From: Rhabdornis inornatus | Lineage: Eukaryota; Chordata; Aves; Passeriformes; Rhabdornithidae | Direction: 5' to 3' | Length of the DNA stretch: 64,000 nucleotides | Assembly: GCA_013397075.1 (NCBI GenBank) | Contig: VWZS01004363.1 | Span: forward strand, 1,719,194-1,783,193 | Shown: piece by piece, positions 49,618 to 61,800 of the stretch | Position numbering within the stretch: the stretch's first letter is position 1 | Layout of the letters: each line of letters starts with the position of its first letter | Position numbers and translations under genes: made by a program | The notes under the pieces: model-generated | Database searches by the model: none | What the model was told of the DNA's origin: nothing | Seen by the model: the letters and a program-made list of their open reading frames with translations, nothing else

Positions 49618-50400
49618 AGTCATAGAGCCATAGAATGGTTGGGGTTGGAAGGGACCTTAAAGATCAACCAGTACAAAACCCCCTGCAATGGGCAGAGACA
49701 CCTTGCACTAGACCAAATTGCTCAGAGCCCATCCAACCTGGCCTTGAATAGTTCCAGGGATGGGGCATCCACAGCTCCTCTGGGTAACCTGTTCTAGTGT
49801 CACACAAACTTCAGAATAAGGAATTTCTTCCTAATGTCTAATATAAATTTATCCTCTATCAGTTTAAAACCATTGTCCCTTGTCCTATCACTGCACTCCC
49901 TGATAAGGAGTCACTCCCCATCTTGTCTCTAAGCCTCCAGAAAGTACTGGAAGATCACAACAAGGTCTCCTGAGGCCTTCTGTCTTCCGTGTGAACAACC
50001 CCAATTCTCTCAGCCAGTACTCATGGGGAAGTGTTCCAGCACACAGTCATCTTTCTGGGCCTCTTCTGGATGCACTTGAGCAGGGCCATGTCCTTCTTAT
50101 ACTGGGGGCTCTAACCTGAATACAATATTCCAGGTGGGGTCTTACTAGAAGGGAGTGGAAGGATCACCTCTTAACCTGCTAGCCATTCTTCTTTTGATGC
50201 ATCCCAGGGTACAATTGTCTTTCTGAGCTGTGAGCACACACTGCAGGCTCATATGCAGTTTTTCATCTGCCAGTCCTGCTGGGTCCTTCTCCACAGGGCT
50301 GCTCTGAGTTGGTCACCCAGCCTGTAACCATGTTTGGGATTTATCCAGGCACAAGAGTTTGCACTTGTTAAACTTCATTAGGCTCATGTGGATGCAGCTC
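49618..50400 (-). mobile_element. CR1 LINE fragment, minus orientation, about 780 bases
   Basis: Begins AGTCATAGAGCCATAGAATG followed by GTTGGGGTTGGAAGGGACCT, the classic CR1 3' end reversed. It continues through CTGGCCTTGAATAGTTCCAG, GTCTCCTGAGGCCTTCTGTC, AATACAATATTCCAGGTGGG to CTTGTTAAACTTCATTAGGC. It covers the 3' UTR and the end of ORF2. Confidence 0.95.
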
Positions 50401-51435
50401 TCTATATTATTGCATAATAAATTGTCTATAAATGCTTTTGATATGCTTGAATTAAAATATTTAATATGATTTTTGGATGTTCACAGAACTCAGGCTTCTG
50501 TAAACAGAAGGCTTATAAGTCTGCCTTGAGCAGGATTTAGCATCTACCTTTAAAAGTAGCTTGGAAGATATAGTTAAGCCTCCATACCTTTCCCTACTAC
50601 TTTTGGAAATGCTGGTGTAGAAGACAGCTGGTTGTACTGAAACTTGGAATAATTTGAAGTGGAAGAAATGGAGCTTAACACAAATGCAGGTAGCACTTCA
50701 GTCGCTTCTTAACTGAGTGTGTGAGAACATACAAGAGAGGTGGCTGCAAATCAGAGGAGGTATTAGCTGAATCCTGAGGAAAATGCAGGAAAAACCTGTA
50801 CACAGACTGAGGAAGTCAATCGTTAAAGTAAGCTATAATGAGAAATGGATAAAAGAGGGAAAATTATATGGGACCACACTGAAAACATTCCAAGTTGCCA
50901 ACCCTAATTAGTGTTTGTGAAATCCCTGACTGTTGCCATGGCAGTAAATGTGATACTACAAATGCAGCATTCTGACTTCTTCACAGGATCAAGCAAAGTT
51001 GGAAAGGAGCAAATCCCTGTGTAAACATCAATATCGTCAATTAATTAGGAAACACAGCAAGATAAATAATAAAAACCCATAAAAGGTAAATTAATTTCTG
51101 TTTTCTGCTTGCTATATTTAAAAGTTTCCCCAGTATCAAGCATTTCTGTAATTCACTTTCATTCTACAGTAATGTTTTATCAGATCACTGTGGAAGTTGT
51201 CATGAAAAGAGTTTTTTAATACATTATTTAGTTAAAGCCAAGTTGAACTTTAAAGTTAAAGACTTTGGCTTATTTGAGCTATTTCAGCTACTTAAAACCA
51301 TTTCTTTCTTTAAATGTCACTTAGCATGTTTATTTATTTATTTGTTTTTTTGAGATAAAATTCAACCTAAATAAGCCCCAAATTCTCTGTTCCTTTTAGA
51401 AAAACTGATAAACAATCTAAAATGGAGCAGATAAT
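50401..51435. other. Intergenic, nothing recognised
   Basis: AT-rich spacer separating oppositely oriented CR1 copies. Confidence 0.6.
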
Positions 51436-52728
51436 CCTGAGTGCCAGCAAGTGGCACATACAGGACGACTGGGGGATCAGATCCAGACAACATGGGTTTA
51501 TGAAAGGCATGTCCTGCTTAACCAACCTGATCTTCTATGACAAGGTGACTTACTTAGTGGTTTAAAGAAAGGCTGTGTATGTTGTCTACCTAAACTTCGG
51601 TTAAGCCTTTGGCACCATTTCCCACAACATTCTCCTTGAGAAACTGTCTCCCCATGTCTTGGATGGGTGTATTCTTTGCTGGATAAAAAGCTGTCTGTAT
51701 GGCCAGGCCCAGAGAGTAGCGGTGAATAACATCCAGCTGATGGCTGGTCACAAGTGGTGCTCCCCAGGGCTCACTGTTGGGGCCAGTTCTGTTTAATATT
51801 TGTATCAATGGTCTGGATGAGGAGATTAAGTGCACCCTCAGAACGTTTGCAGACTCTCACCAAGCTGGGTGGGAATATCAATCTACTGGGTGGGAATACT
51901 GATTTATAGAAAGGCTCTGAGAGGGATCTGGACAGGCTGGATCAATGGGTTGGAGCCAGTTGTGTGAGGTTCAACAAGGCCAAGTGCTGCTCTTGGGTCA
52001 CAACAACCCCAGGCAGTGCTGCAGGCTGGGGACAGAGTGGCTGGAAAGCTGCTGGTGGAAAAGGACCTGGGGGTGCTGATTGACAGTGGCTGAACATGAG
52101 CCAGTGTATGCCCAGGTGGCCAAGGAGACCAATGGCTTCCTGGCCTGTATCAGCAATAGCGTGGCCAGCAGGACCAGAGGAGGGATCATCCCCCCATTGG
52201 CACTGGTGAGGCTGCACCTCAAATCCCGAGTTCACTTTTGGGTTCCTCAGAACAAGAATGACATTGAGGTGCTGGAGCGAGTCCAGAGGAGCGCAGTGGA
52301 GCTGCTGAAGGGTCTGGATGGGAAGTGCTTCAAGCAGTGCCTGAGGGAGCTGGGATTGTTTGGGGAGAAAAGGCAGCTCAGGGGTGACCTTATCACTCTC
52401 TACAACTGCCTGAAAGGAGGGTGAAACCAGGTGGGGATTGGTCTCTTCTCCCGGGTAACAAGTGACAGGACAAGAGGAAATGGCCTCAGGTTGTGCCAGG
52501 GAAGGTATAGATTGGATATTAGGAAATATTTATTCACTGGAAGGATAGTCAAGCACTCAAATGGGCTGTCCAGAGAAATGATGGAAACCATCTCTGGGGT
52601 ATTTTACAAGGCACGTAGATGTGGCACTTGGGAACATGGATTTTTCATGGACTTGGCAGAACCAGGTTAACTGTTGGACTCGATCCTAGAGGTCTTCTAC
52701 AACCTAAATGTTCTAATGATTCTATGAA
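51436..52728 (+). mobile_element. 5'-truncated CR1 LINE, plus orientation, about 1.3 kb
   Basis: The longest CR1 copy here. It keeps the C-terminal part of the reverse-transcriptase ORF with frameshifts: a decayed VYLxFxxAFxxIxHNILLEKL block near 51580-51650 and a GAPQGSxxGPVLFNIxIN-like block near 51755-51810. The 3' portion follows (CAACAAGGCCAAGTGCTGCT, GTGGCCAGCAGGACCAGAGG, CTCTCTACAACTGCCTGAAA) and it ends with ATGATTCTATGA at about 52728. Stops and frame breaks make it inactive. Confidence 0.93.
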
Positions 52729-52867
52729 AATATTGAACAATGTGAAAAAAATGCCTTTTCCCCCCATGGTCTTGTCTTTGGCATGACTTCAGAACCATGT
52801 ACTACTTCAGTAGTTTCACTATACACACATAAGGATCTTGCCATATACAGAACATCATTTACATCTG

Positions 52868-53453
52868 TGCCATGGTTTAACCCCAGCAGGCAACTCAGCC
52901 CCACACAGCCACTTGCTCACTCCCCACTGGTGGGCTCGGAGACAGAATCAGAGGAGTAAAAGGGAGAAAACTCTTGGGTTGAGATAAAGACAGGTTAATA
53001 GAGAAAGCAAAAGCTGTGCATGCAAGCAAAGCAAAACAAGGAATTCATTCATCCCTTCCCATGGCACGCAGGTGTTCAGCCATCCCCAGGAGAGCAGGCC
53101 TCTATCACGCTTGGGATTTGGGAAGACAAATGCCACCACTTTGAATGTCCTCACCTGCCTTCTTTTTTCCCCAGTTTTTATTGCTGAGCATGATGCGCGT
53201 GGTATGGAAAATCCCTTGGGTCAGTTGGAGGCAACTGTCTTGGCTGTGTCCCCTCCCAACTCCTTGTGTTGTACCCCCAGCTTTTATTGCTTGCAGGATG
53301 GGGAGCAAAAAGAGCCTTGGCTCTGTCCTAGCACTGCTCAGCAGTAACGAAAACATCCCTTTGTCACCAACACTGCTTCCAGCACAAATCCAAAACACAG
53401 CCCCGTACCAGCTGCTGTGATGAAAATTAACTCTCTCCCAACCAAAACCAGCA
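52868..53453 (-). mobile_element. Solo LTR of an avian endogenous retrovirus, minus orientation, about 586 bases
   Basis: Read on the minus strand it begins TGCTGGTTTTGGTTGGGAGA and ends TTAAACCATGGCA, so it has TG...CA ends. It matches my memory of an LTR common in many Neoaves. Inside, on the minus strand, is CTATTAACCTGTCTTTATCT (the polyadenylation region), then CAACCCAAGAGTTTTCTCCC. No gag, pol or env sequence adjoins it, so it is a solo LTR left by recombination. I found no convincing target-site duplication. It lies about 140 bases past the 3' end of the CR1 copy. Confidence 0.85.
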
Positions 53454-56123
53454 TAAGGTGGAATCCCACGCTTCTTTATAAAGAAAATCCTTGGTTTTGT
53501 GGGGTTAGGTCAGAATCTTTATCTCATTTGACTTTCACAGCCATATAACAATTTCAAGTATTTAAACTCATTCTGTAATCAAAAGCAGCCAGAACTTTCC
53601 ATATTATGAATATAAACATAAAGGTGACTAATGCTAAAAGAGAAAACAGAATAAAATTTGCTCTAAATGTTTCCATTTGGTAAACAAGTTTCTTTTACTT
53701 TTATTTGACAAATCACCGTATTGGTAATACTCACAGAAGCAGGTCTGGAATACAATTCTCAAATATGTCCTCTGCTGCTAAGAATTTGATTAACTGGCAC
53801 CCCATTTATTCAATTCCTACATCAACGGTTTGGCATTTTTAAAAGTTAATCCTTTTTGTCCATTAGTAATTATTGTTTAATCCATGTCTTGCAATATTGC
53901 TAATGGTTGGCTTCATTAATTTAATAAAGGACAGGTAAGTGTTTCTTTTCTAAATACTACCTAGTTTGGTTGACAAAACATGTGATTGACCATGATTTTA
54001 AATAGTCTCAAGGATGACTTCATAAGCAGACTAAGGTAATAAAGTCAGTTTGAATACCTGGGTTATTTTGAATTTGTCAATGCTTTTATCATGTTTTTAT
54101 AATTAAATACAGTGGCAACATAATGCAAAGAAAAGGAAAACAAAATAAGAGCATTCAATGGACACTAACTCAGCAAACAGAAGGTTTTATTCCCAACTCT
54201 ATGACTGAGATGCTGTATGCCCTTGGGTTGGCATTCTCCTATTTCTTTTGATTTTGTCTGTTTGGACTGGAGCTTCTCCTGGGTGGGCACTGGAGGTGCT
54301 AATTAGAGTAGGTAGCAAAATGGGGTCCTGATCTCTGTTGTGGCCTCTAGGTGTTGCTATAATACAAATAATTAATCAAAAGACATGTTTCAGTGTTCAC
54401 AGAGGGTGTTGCCAATTTTTCCCAGAACCATGCTTAATTTTATACAGTTAAACCCCTCTCTCCCCTCCTCTCTACAGCATAACTGAAATTTTAGCTTTGT
54501 ATATTGGGCAAATGAACCTGAACGTGAAAAGTAAAAGTAGGAAAGCTGTAAAGATTTGACTCACCTCTAGTCAAAGTTCCTCATTTTTGGGTGCCTTTGT
54601 GATAGCCTCTTGTCCAAGGGTGGTTGCTACTAGAGGAACCTGCTATTATATTCCTGACTCAGCCCAACCTTCCACTGACAAAATCAACCACTTGGCATCA
54701 CATCCCTTAAGAAGGCCTCTGCTGCTGATGTGGTTTAGGGGTATAAGCACACAAGGCACACATAAAGACACAAGTGCAGGTTAGATCAGGAGACAGACCT
54801 GTTCTCATGTCTAAGGACACGAGGCCCTAAAATAATTACTTATAGGTTTAGTAAGGATACACTTTGTCTTGCAGGATGAAAGTTCGGTCCCTGGTGTGGC
54901 TTGATCTCAAGATCTGCATATTTTGCTCAACAGGGGGCTAATATGCAAAACTCCTTGTCATTATCATTAACAATCTTAAGATTTGTACTTTAAATTTTAA
55001 AAATACGGCATAGAAAAAAAACCAACAAAACAAATAGAAAATCATCTGGAAGAGTTAGCACAGAGTTAGAGTTTTGTTTTGTCACATTTCCAAGGAAGGG
55101 GCTGTCAGTGCTGCAGCCCAGCCCAGCACATCATTTGATGTAACCTCCAGCCGAGCAGCTCCTGCAGAACAGCCCTTGCAGAGGTGTGCCAGAGCTATCG
55201 GTGCTCATGGCCATGCCCAGAATAGTGGTAGATGCCTCCCAAAACTGCATTTGTTGGAAATGCATTTGTAGCCAGTTTTGTCTGGCAGGGGATAAACAAT
55301 CCCTCCTGCAAAGCAGCAGCACAGTAAGGAAAGGAGCTGGATGCACATTTGAAGAAAATGATGCAGGTGCCTGCTGGAGCGATGCCTCAGCAGGATTTAC
55401 TGACGCAAAGGGGCTGAATATGGGATGGGAGCTCTGTCCTGGCTCTGGCCAGACACAGGTGCTGTGAGCCCTGTTGCCATCCACTCCCTTCTCTGCGGCC
55501 TCATCAGCTCTGCATTAACTGCAACCCCTTTTCGTCATGGAGGAGAAATACAGTGAGGGGTGAATAGTCTCTCTGCTCTGGTCTACATGTGGTTCAACCT
55601 CTGGGACAACCATGGTCCAGCTCTCAATATCTAACTGAGATTGCATAACCAGATACTTCAGGCATGTATTTATATAAAAGCTATTTTAATCAAAAGACTA
55701 GCCATTAAATTGCCAGTGTTCTTAAGCATGCTTCACCAATTTTTCCACTTTTAAGACTCAAGTAGACAATTTTTTAAATGTTTTATAAATGATAAAAAAT
55801 TCACATCAGATTTTAACAGAATTAAGCATACTTATTCAACACACATGGGGCCTCTGAAAAAAATGTTATTCAATTTAATAATTTTAATTTACATTGTATA
55901 TGTACATGAGCATTTCTTTCAACCCACAGGTTAACACCACAAAAAAAAAAAGGAAAAGAAATAAAAAAGAAAAAAGTACTGTGGTTGGCTGAGTGAAGAA
56001 ACTCTTGAGACACTGTTGTCTGAAATAAAAGCAAGGCACTCTCCCTTAACACCTGATATATTCCTGAATTCTGCCTAGACAAAGGCATGTTCACACTGAG
56101 AGAGCTCTAAGAATAGTAGTAGA
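53454..56123. other. Intergenic or distal NR4A3 3' region, nothing recognised
   Basis: AT-rich, with a somewhat GC-richer patch at 55080-55500 that has open frames on both strands and no family match. No gene call is supported. Confidence 0.5.
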
Positions 56124-56129
56124 TTTATT
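56124..56129 (-). promoter_or_regulatory. Candidate NR4A3 polyadenylation signal
   Basis: TTTATT on the plus strand is AATAAA on the minus strand, 2.45 kb beyond the NR4A3 stop. That is a plausible 3' UTR length for this gene. The ATTAAA variant also occurs on the minus strand nearer the stop (for example near 57021 and 58089), so shorter ends are possible. Confidence 0.35.
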
Positions 56130-56601
56130 CTGCATTAACTCTTTCTTTTACCACTGTGACAGGTCACCGGCTGTACTCTAGGATGAATCAGTGTATTGAA
56201 GTTGACATGAAGGACAATTCCACAGATGATGGGATTTGGGAGAGTATCACAGCTAAGACTATCTATGGAAGACTGGAGGACAGAGACTACGTGAAATCTC
56301 ACACGGGGCTCTCAACCTGCTTCCTCCCACTCACATTCCACTTAATAAATAAACCTTGCTCAACAAAAAAGCAATTTTACTGTACTATGCTGATTTGCTT
56401 GAAAATCCTTGATAAAGGCCCGCTTGCAAAAAGTTCCTGCAAGCCCTTGTCTGGCTGGTGCTCAGCACCTGGCAGGATTTGTCCCTAGATAAAAGCAATT
56501 TCTCAAGGGACCTTGTGTTTTACACAAGGAGACAAAAGCAAATATTCTTTTTTTTTGGATTTTATGTCTGTATGTTTTTGTATACGCACATGTGTGTGAG
56601 T

Positions 56602-56602
56602 G

Positions 56603-56633
<31 letters not shown>
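56602..56633. repeat. (TA)n microsatellite
   Basis: TATATA run with one G interruption, near the distal end of the presumed NR4A3 3' UTR. Confidence 0.95.
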
Positions 56634-57341
56634 TTAGTATATACAAAAGCAAATTCAGTCAAAATATATTTGTCTTGCTGGTCAGGCTTGTTACAGCAAC
56701 CTACAAGAAACATTAGCTTCTCTGATATTTAATTATGCTATTATGTTTGCACATAAGCTTAAAAGTCAATACAAAAAGCAATACTTTTCCAAATATTATC
56801 TGCAGGTAAACCAGAAATATTAACTATAGTGATTAGAAGTCTGTTTCCCTATTGACACTACTATAAATCTTGATATAAGAATAATTTTTTCATAAAAGCA
56901 CATCCAAACATAGTAAGTGATAAAATACCAGATTACTTTTTGAAAACCATACAGTGACTCGATATCTGGGTTATCCTTTGCAGCAATTAGGCAATTCATT
57001 TGGCATCTGTTTGATTGTATAATTTAATTTCCATATAAACAGCATAGTTTAAAAAAAGACAAAAGCTAGAATGTTTAAAGCTAACAAAAGATACAGTAAC
57101 ATCAGGTTGACATTCAAAAATTTCTTTAGCAAAATGACCAACAAAATTTTGACTTAATACAGTGCATATAAAGTTTTTTAGAACTGAACTTTTTAAATAT
57201 TATTTGAATTTAGCAAAACATGAGCAAGATTTTAATATCAAAGTGCTAAACAGTACTGCCTTAGAAGTCACTGCAAATAAACTGTAAAATAACTCTGCTT
57301 GTGATTTGACAGATATTTTATATACAAATGGTTAATAAAAA

Positions 57342-57416
57342 GACACGCGCACACACACACGCACACAAATATAGGTATATACATATATATACATACACAT
57401 TATATATATGTATATA
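57342..57416. repeat. Compound (CA)n and (TA)n microsatellite
   Basis: GACACGCGCACACACACACG followed by interrupted TATA and ACATA units. Likely length-polymorphic and within the presumed NR4A3 3' UTR. Confidence 0.95.
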
Positions 57417-58573
57417 GTTTTCCAACTGGTGTATCTGAGTCAGTGTGAACACCCCATTTAGTTATCATGTGTAACAGGGTTCCCATGAGCTGGCAGTCAT
57501 TGCAATAAATACAGGCAAAGCCATTACAATATACCATGCATACAAACATTTATACAAATAAAGACACTATGCAACAAATTATCTCATATTAATATGGCAT
57601 CAACAGTATAAACATACAAAAAGGAGTACGAACACGGAATGTTTAAACGCAGCCCACTATATCCTTCCTAGCACTTACATTCATACTATTTTACAAGACT
57701 TGCTTGTTCTTGAAAACCATCTTCTGTCTGTTTACTAACGAGTCGCTTGTGTTAGAAGTCAAGAACTGAACTATCCCTGATACTGACCCTGTATGCTCCA
57801 ATCACTACTTACTTGGGTTTCCTTAGCTAAGGAACAACTGAGCCACAATTGCTCCCGTGTCTTCCACATACATTTGTCAATAAGTCACGCTACATGGAAT
57901 CAAGTTTGGAAAACTCTGTCAGGTAAGTTAGTGCATGTAATTTTCTCCCTTGATTTCTTCTGTTTGTTTTCCTAGTAAAATAAATTAGTTAATAAACGAG
58001 ACTTAGTAAGACAGCACTTTAAAAAATTGCACTTGAACATGGGAGCTAACAGCCATTGTCATTTTGCTATATTTGATTTGTATGAAATGTTTAATTGAAT
58101 GTACTTCGCTAAAAAAGTGAATTTTTGTTTAGATTGTGCTGATGTATGTGCCCTTGATGCAGGAAGTATGCTAAAGGTATCCTCACAAAACACATACTAC
58201 CCTGGAAAACAACAATTTGCTGTTCTTTCAAACACAGCTTCTACAATTTTACTCCTCATAGACCATGAGGTGTTAAACAACAGATTTAAAACAGTCATGT
58301 TAACCTTTTACTGCTGCTGGGATAGCATTGTCCAAAAGTGCCATATTAGCCATTTAAAAAACCCAAATCACACAAAAGGAAACAAAGAACACAACCCCAA
58401 ACCAGTAAGCCAGTAAGTTTCAGGCCTCAGGTTGTAAGGACAAAGCGCCAGAAAAGACCTCATGTTAGACTCGGAGCGGCTTTTCTGTTAAGTGAGGGCA
58501 GAAATGTTAGCTGTAAGTCACGATCCGTTTGCCTGCTCTGGTGGGCATTTGCCTCTCAGGAGGGTGGTTTGAC

Positions 58574-58836
58574 TCAGAAGGGTAAGGTGTCCAGAAACAG
58601 CCTGTCGATGATGGAAGGGGCTGGCACCAAATCTTCCAGTTTCAGGTAAAAGATGCGCTGCAGTCCCAGTGTGCAGAGAGAACGCAAGTCAGCCAGAACA
58701 CCCAGTACCTTCGGCTCTGCAGACTCGAGCGGTTGTCCTTTGTTTTGGCAACTGAAAGTTAAGTGGTCTTTCAAACTGCTTGTGATCTTGTTGCATAGCT
58801 CTTCCACTTTCTTTGGTTCTTTTAATCCATGTCGTT
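58574..58836 (-). CDS. NR4A3: NR4A3 (NOR-1) terminal coding exon, end of ligand-binding domain
   Basis: 263 bases. The acceptor is a pyrimidine tract ending TTTGCAG, then AACGACATGG, completing a Glu codon begun in the previous exon. It encodes (E)[20 protein letters not shown] and continues to [16 protein letters not shown] and [13 protein letters not shown], then TGA. These are the last helices of the orphan nuclear receptor ligand-binding domain, including the helix-12 region. NR4A3 is a ligand-independent, immediate-early transcription factor that binds NBRE and NurRE sites in the nucleus. ERHGLKEP and the overall match favour NR4A3 over NR4A1 and NR4A2. The loop after SLKDH (LTFSCQN) is longer than I recall in human NR4A3. 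The other NR4A3 exons lie beyond the right edge. Confidence 0.96.
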
Positions 58837-61800
58837 CTGCAAAGCCAAAGGAAAAAACCACATCACCATCCCGATCACAAATGGAGAGAATGCATTTTCT
58901 TAGGTGTAATCCAGGTGCATACTCTGGAACTCAGAGCAAAAAGTGCTCTGAAAGTGCAGATTTCTCAGAACAGCTGGGGTTACATGGTGTCAGTTAACCT
59001 TTCTGCCACACAAAATAAGGGAGGGCAAGTGCCCTTTTCTCTTTATCTACTAAAACAGGTGACAGAGATGCTCAGTTATGATTGAAATTCTGGTACAAGG
59101 AATCCAAGCATCCTGTGTATCTGACATAATTTTCATGATATGAGAGAATTAATTGGGTGATTTTCCAGCAAAACTATCACAGGAGGTGTTTTGGAGATTT
59201 CCGTGCTTCCCCACCAGTTGTGAATGCTCAATAACTATGGCAACCATTACTTATTCAGTGAATTCAAGTGGCGATCAATATCCTTAGCTAGCTCCATCAG
59301 CGCCCAGCCTAGAATTCCACCAGGAATTTGCAGACACTCTTATAAGAAACTAAAGGCACCTTACTACCCTTTGTTATTTTGATCAGCTGCTGCTTTTTAG
59401 TTTATTCATCTTTAAAAGCTCTAAGATAAAAGCAGCCTGGAAGTTAACTATTTTGCTTTGAGTGAGCAATGCCTGAACAGCTGCTATGTTATCCATCACA
59501 AAAACCTCAGAAATCCTAAAAGGAAGGGGAGCTGGGGTTTGTGCCCCTTCAAATATCTTTTAAAAATACTACAATGATGTTAAATGCATTCACAGTTCTT
59601 TAAGCATAAGTAGAATGAATCAGATTTGTGATTCATTAAAAGTAGGCTTTTTACAGGAGAAAGAATTCTGTGTTGTTTGCTATCAAGGCTTAGTGGATAA
59701 CAGAACAAAAGAAAATTCAACACAATCTCAAATTTGTAATGTATTCATTTGCCTCTGACTTTGAAATACACAGGTAAGTAAGAAATGGCTTCACAGCAAA
59801 GTAATAATAATTTACATGTGAAATAGCATTGTGCTAGATATGGTAATCAAAGAAAATGCAGCTTATATTAAGTCAATTAGATACATAAAACAATGACAGC
59901 AGTGGTTAAGGAGAAATTGTGGCAGTTCTTGCGTTTGATGCTTTTGAAGTCATCTCCTTCTCTGGGCCTCTCTCCCATCCCTGGCAGCCAGCAGCCACAT
60001 TGTGCCCATTGTCCCCAAGTCTTGCTCCTCCATGCCAGGAGGAGCTAGCAATTGACATGTCCTCTGTCTGTCCCCTAATGAACAGTGAAAAGAGCACAGC
60101 TCTCTTTACTTCCAGAAGCAGAAGTAATGCCTGCACCAGGCACAGTGGTGACTTGCCCAGGCCTATGTATATAAACTCCTTGCTCACCACCTGTTTTGGC
60201 TTAGGTACTCTTTACAAACCAATAAAACAGATGGGATTCAATGAGGGCAGTCAGAAACGCAAAGGTCTGGTTTTCCACTGATATTCACCCATTTTACACT
60301 TTTTTTCCCCAACTGTATTTATTTAGGCAGAGTTAGCTCCTGAATAATACTGGTTTGGGATCAGAATCAGAGATATGCAGACATGGGCATCTCTGTCCAG
60401 AAGCTCCTGTGCTCTATCATTTAAATACCGTCAGTCAGCCCTGTTGTTTCAAAGCAACTCTTATCCAACCAGTGACATCTGCTTCAGACATCATTTTCAC
60501 CTTGCAGGAATTAAAAACCCTACGTATTCTAAGTGCCTTGTTTACATTAAAACATGAGAAGTCAATGAATATTTAAAGCCTTTCCAGTAAATGGTGTATA
60601 GTGTAATTATGTAAGCTTTAACTATACAGGTCACTGAGAGTAAATACTTAGGCAGATTCTGCCATTAAAAATCTTGGCAGATAAATATTTTATACAGGTT
60701 GGAAAAGCTGTAGGGCTTTTTTTTTTTATTTTACCACTAGCCTACTGAGAGAATCTGCAGGACATTAAATTAATCTTGCAATCTTTGAAGAGTTCCCATC
60801 TTTTAATCTGTTTTCTTTCCTAGCTGTGTAAGTGAAGATATTTTTATAGGTGTAGGGAGCTGGAATATAAAATGGATCCAAAACCTGACTACAAATTAGC
60901 TGAGCACATTTTCAAACCACTGCCTCAGTAGGTGAGTACCTTGCTGCAGAACATGGAAAATTATCTCTGGCTCTGGAGCATGCCTCAGTAGGTGAGTACC
61001 TTGCTGCAGAACATGGAAAATTATCTCTGGCTCTGGAGCATGCAGCAACTTTGTTAGCATTTCCAGCCAGAACTAAACAGCTTGTCTCCCACTGACAAGT
61101 TCAGAAGGTTTCATGAAAAAATCATGTCTTTTGTGAATAGCCATGAAATATACCAAGGCAAAACACTACATGTGCAAAGATTATCATATTAGTAGCCTTA
61201 CTTTACATAAAAAAATCGTGGGAATTCAGAATTAAGAGATACTCTGTCCTTAAACTCTGGTGCTACAATATTAAAACAGTCCCTGATGAACCAAATTGTC
61301 CTCCCCTGAGTGAAGTGCCATACAATGGCCTACTTGCAAATCTCCATAAGGGTTAATTCCTCATGCCTTGAACTGCCTCTGGGGGTTTCAGTCTTAAATT
61401 CCTAGGGCATCCATAGAAAGTCAAAGCCATTTATGTGGAAGCTCTCCTGTTAGGGCAGGACACCACATGCACCAGCACTGCCACTGCAGTCTCTGGTGTA
61501 AGAACACAACTACTTTCTGAAGAACACAGTCATCTAAGAATAGGCTCCTCTCCTTGGTATACTTGAGGTGTCCAGGGCCTAATTTGCTCAAAGTTTAGAT
61601 TTAACAGGGTTCAAATAACAGGAAACATATTTTCTTGCCTTTTTCACATGCCCAGTTCTGTCTGCACAAAGAAAGACCCACAGTCTTTCTTATACAACCC
61701 AGAGGGAGCAGCACGAGGCCCCTGGGGTAAGGGTGTGCAGTGGCACTGAAGCCAAGGGCCTCTAATCATTTGCTGTCTTCCACAGGATGTTCTACATGGG

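Larger units (their letters stand above)
56124..58573 (-). other. NR4A3: Probable NR4A3 3' untranslated region
   Basis: AT-rich sequence immediately downstream of the stop codon. ATTTA pentamers on the coding strand (TAAAT on plus, for example near 56347, 56864, 57196, 57506 and 57982) are scattered through it. This would fit the AU-rich, rapidly decaying mRNAs of the NR4A immediate-early genes, but the pentamers are also expected by chance in AT-rich DNA. It contains two simple-repeat tracts. Extent inferred. Confidence 0.45.
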
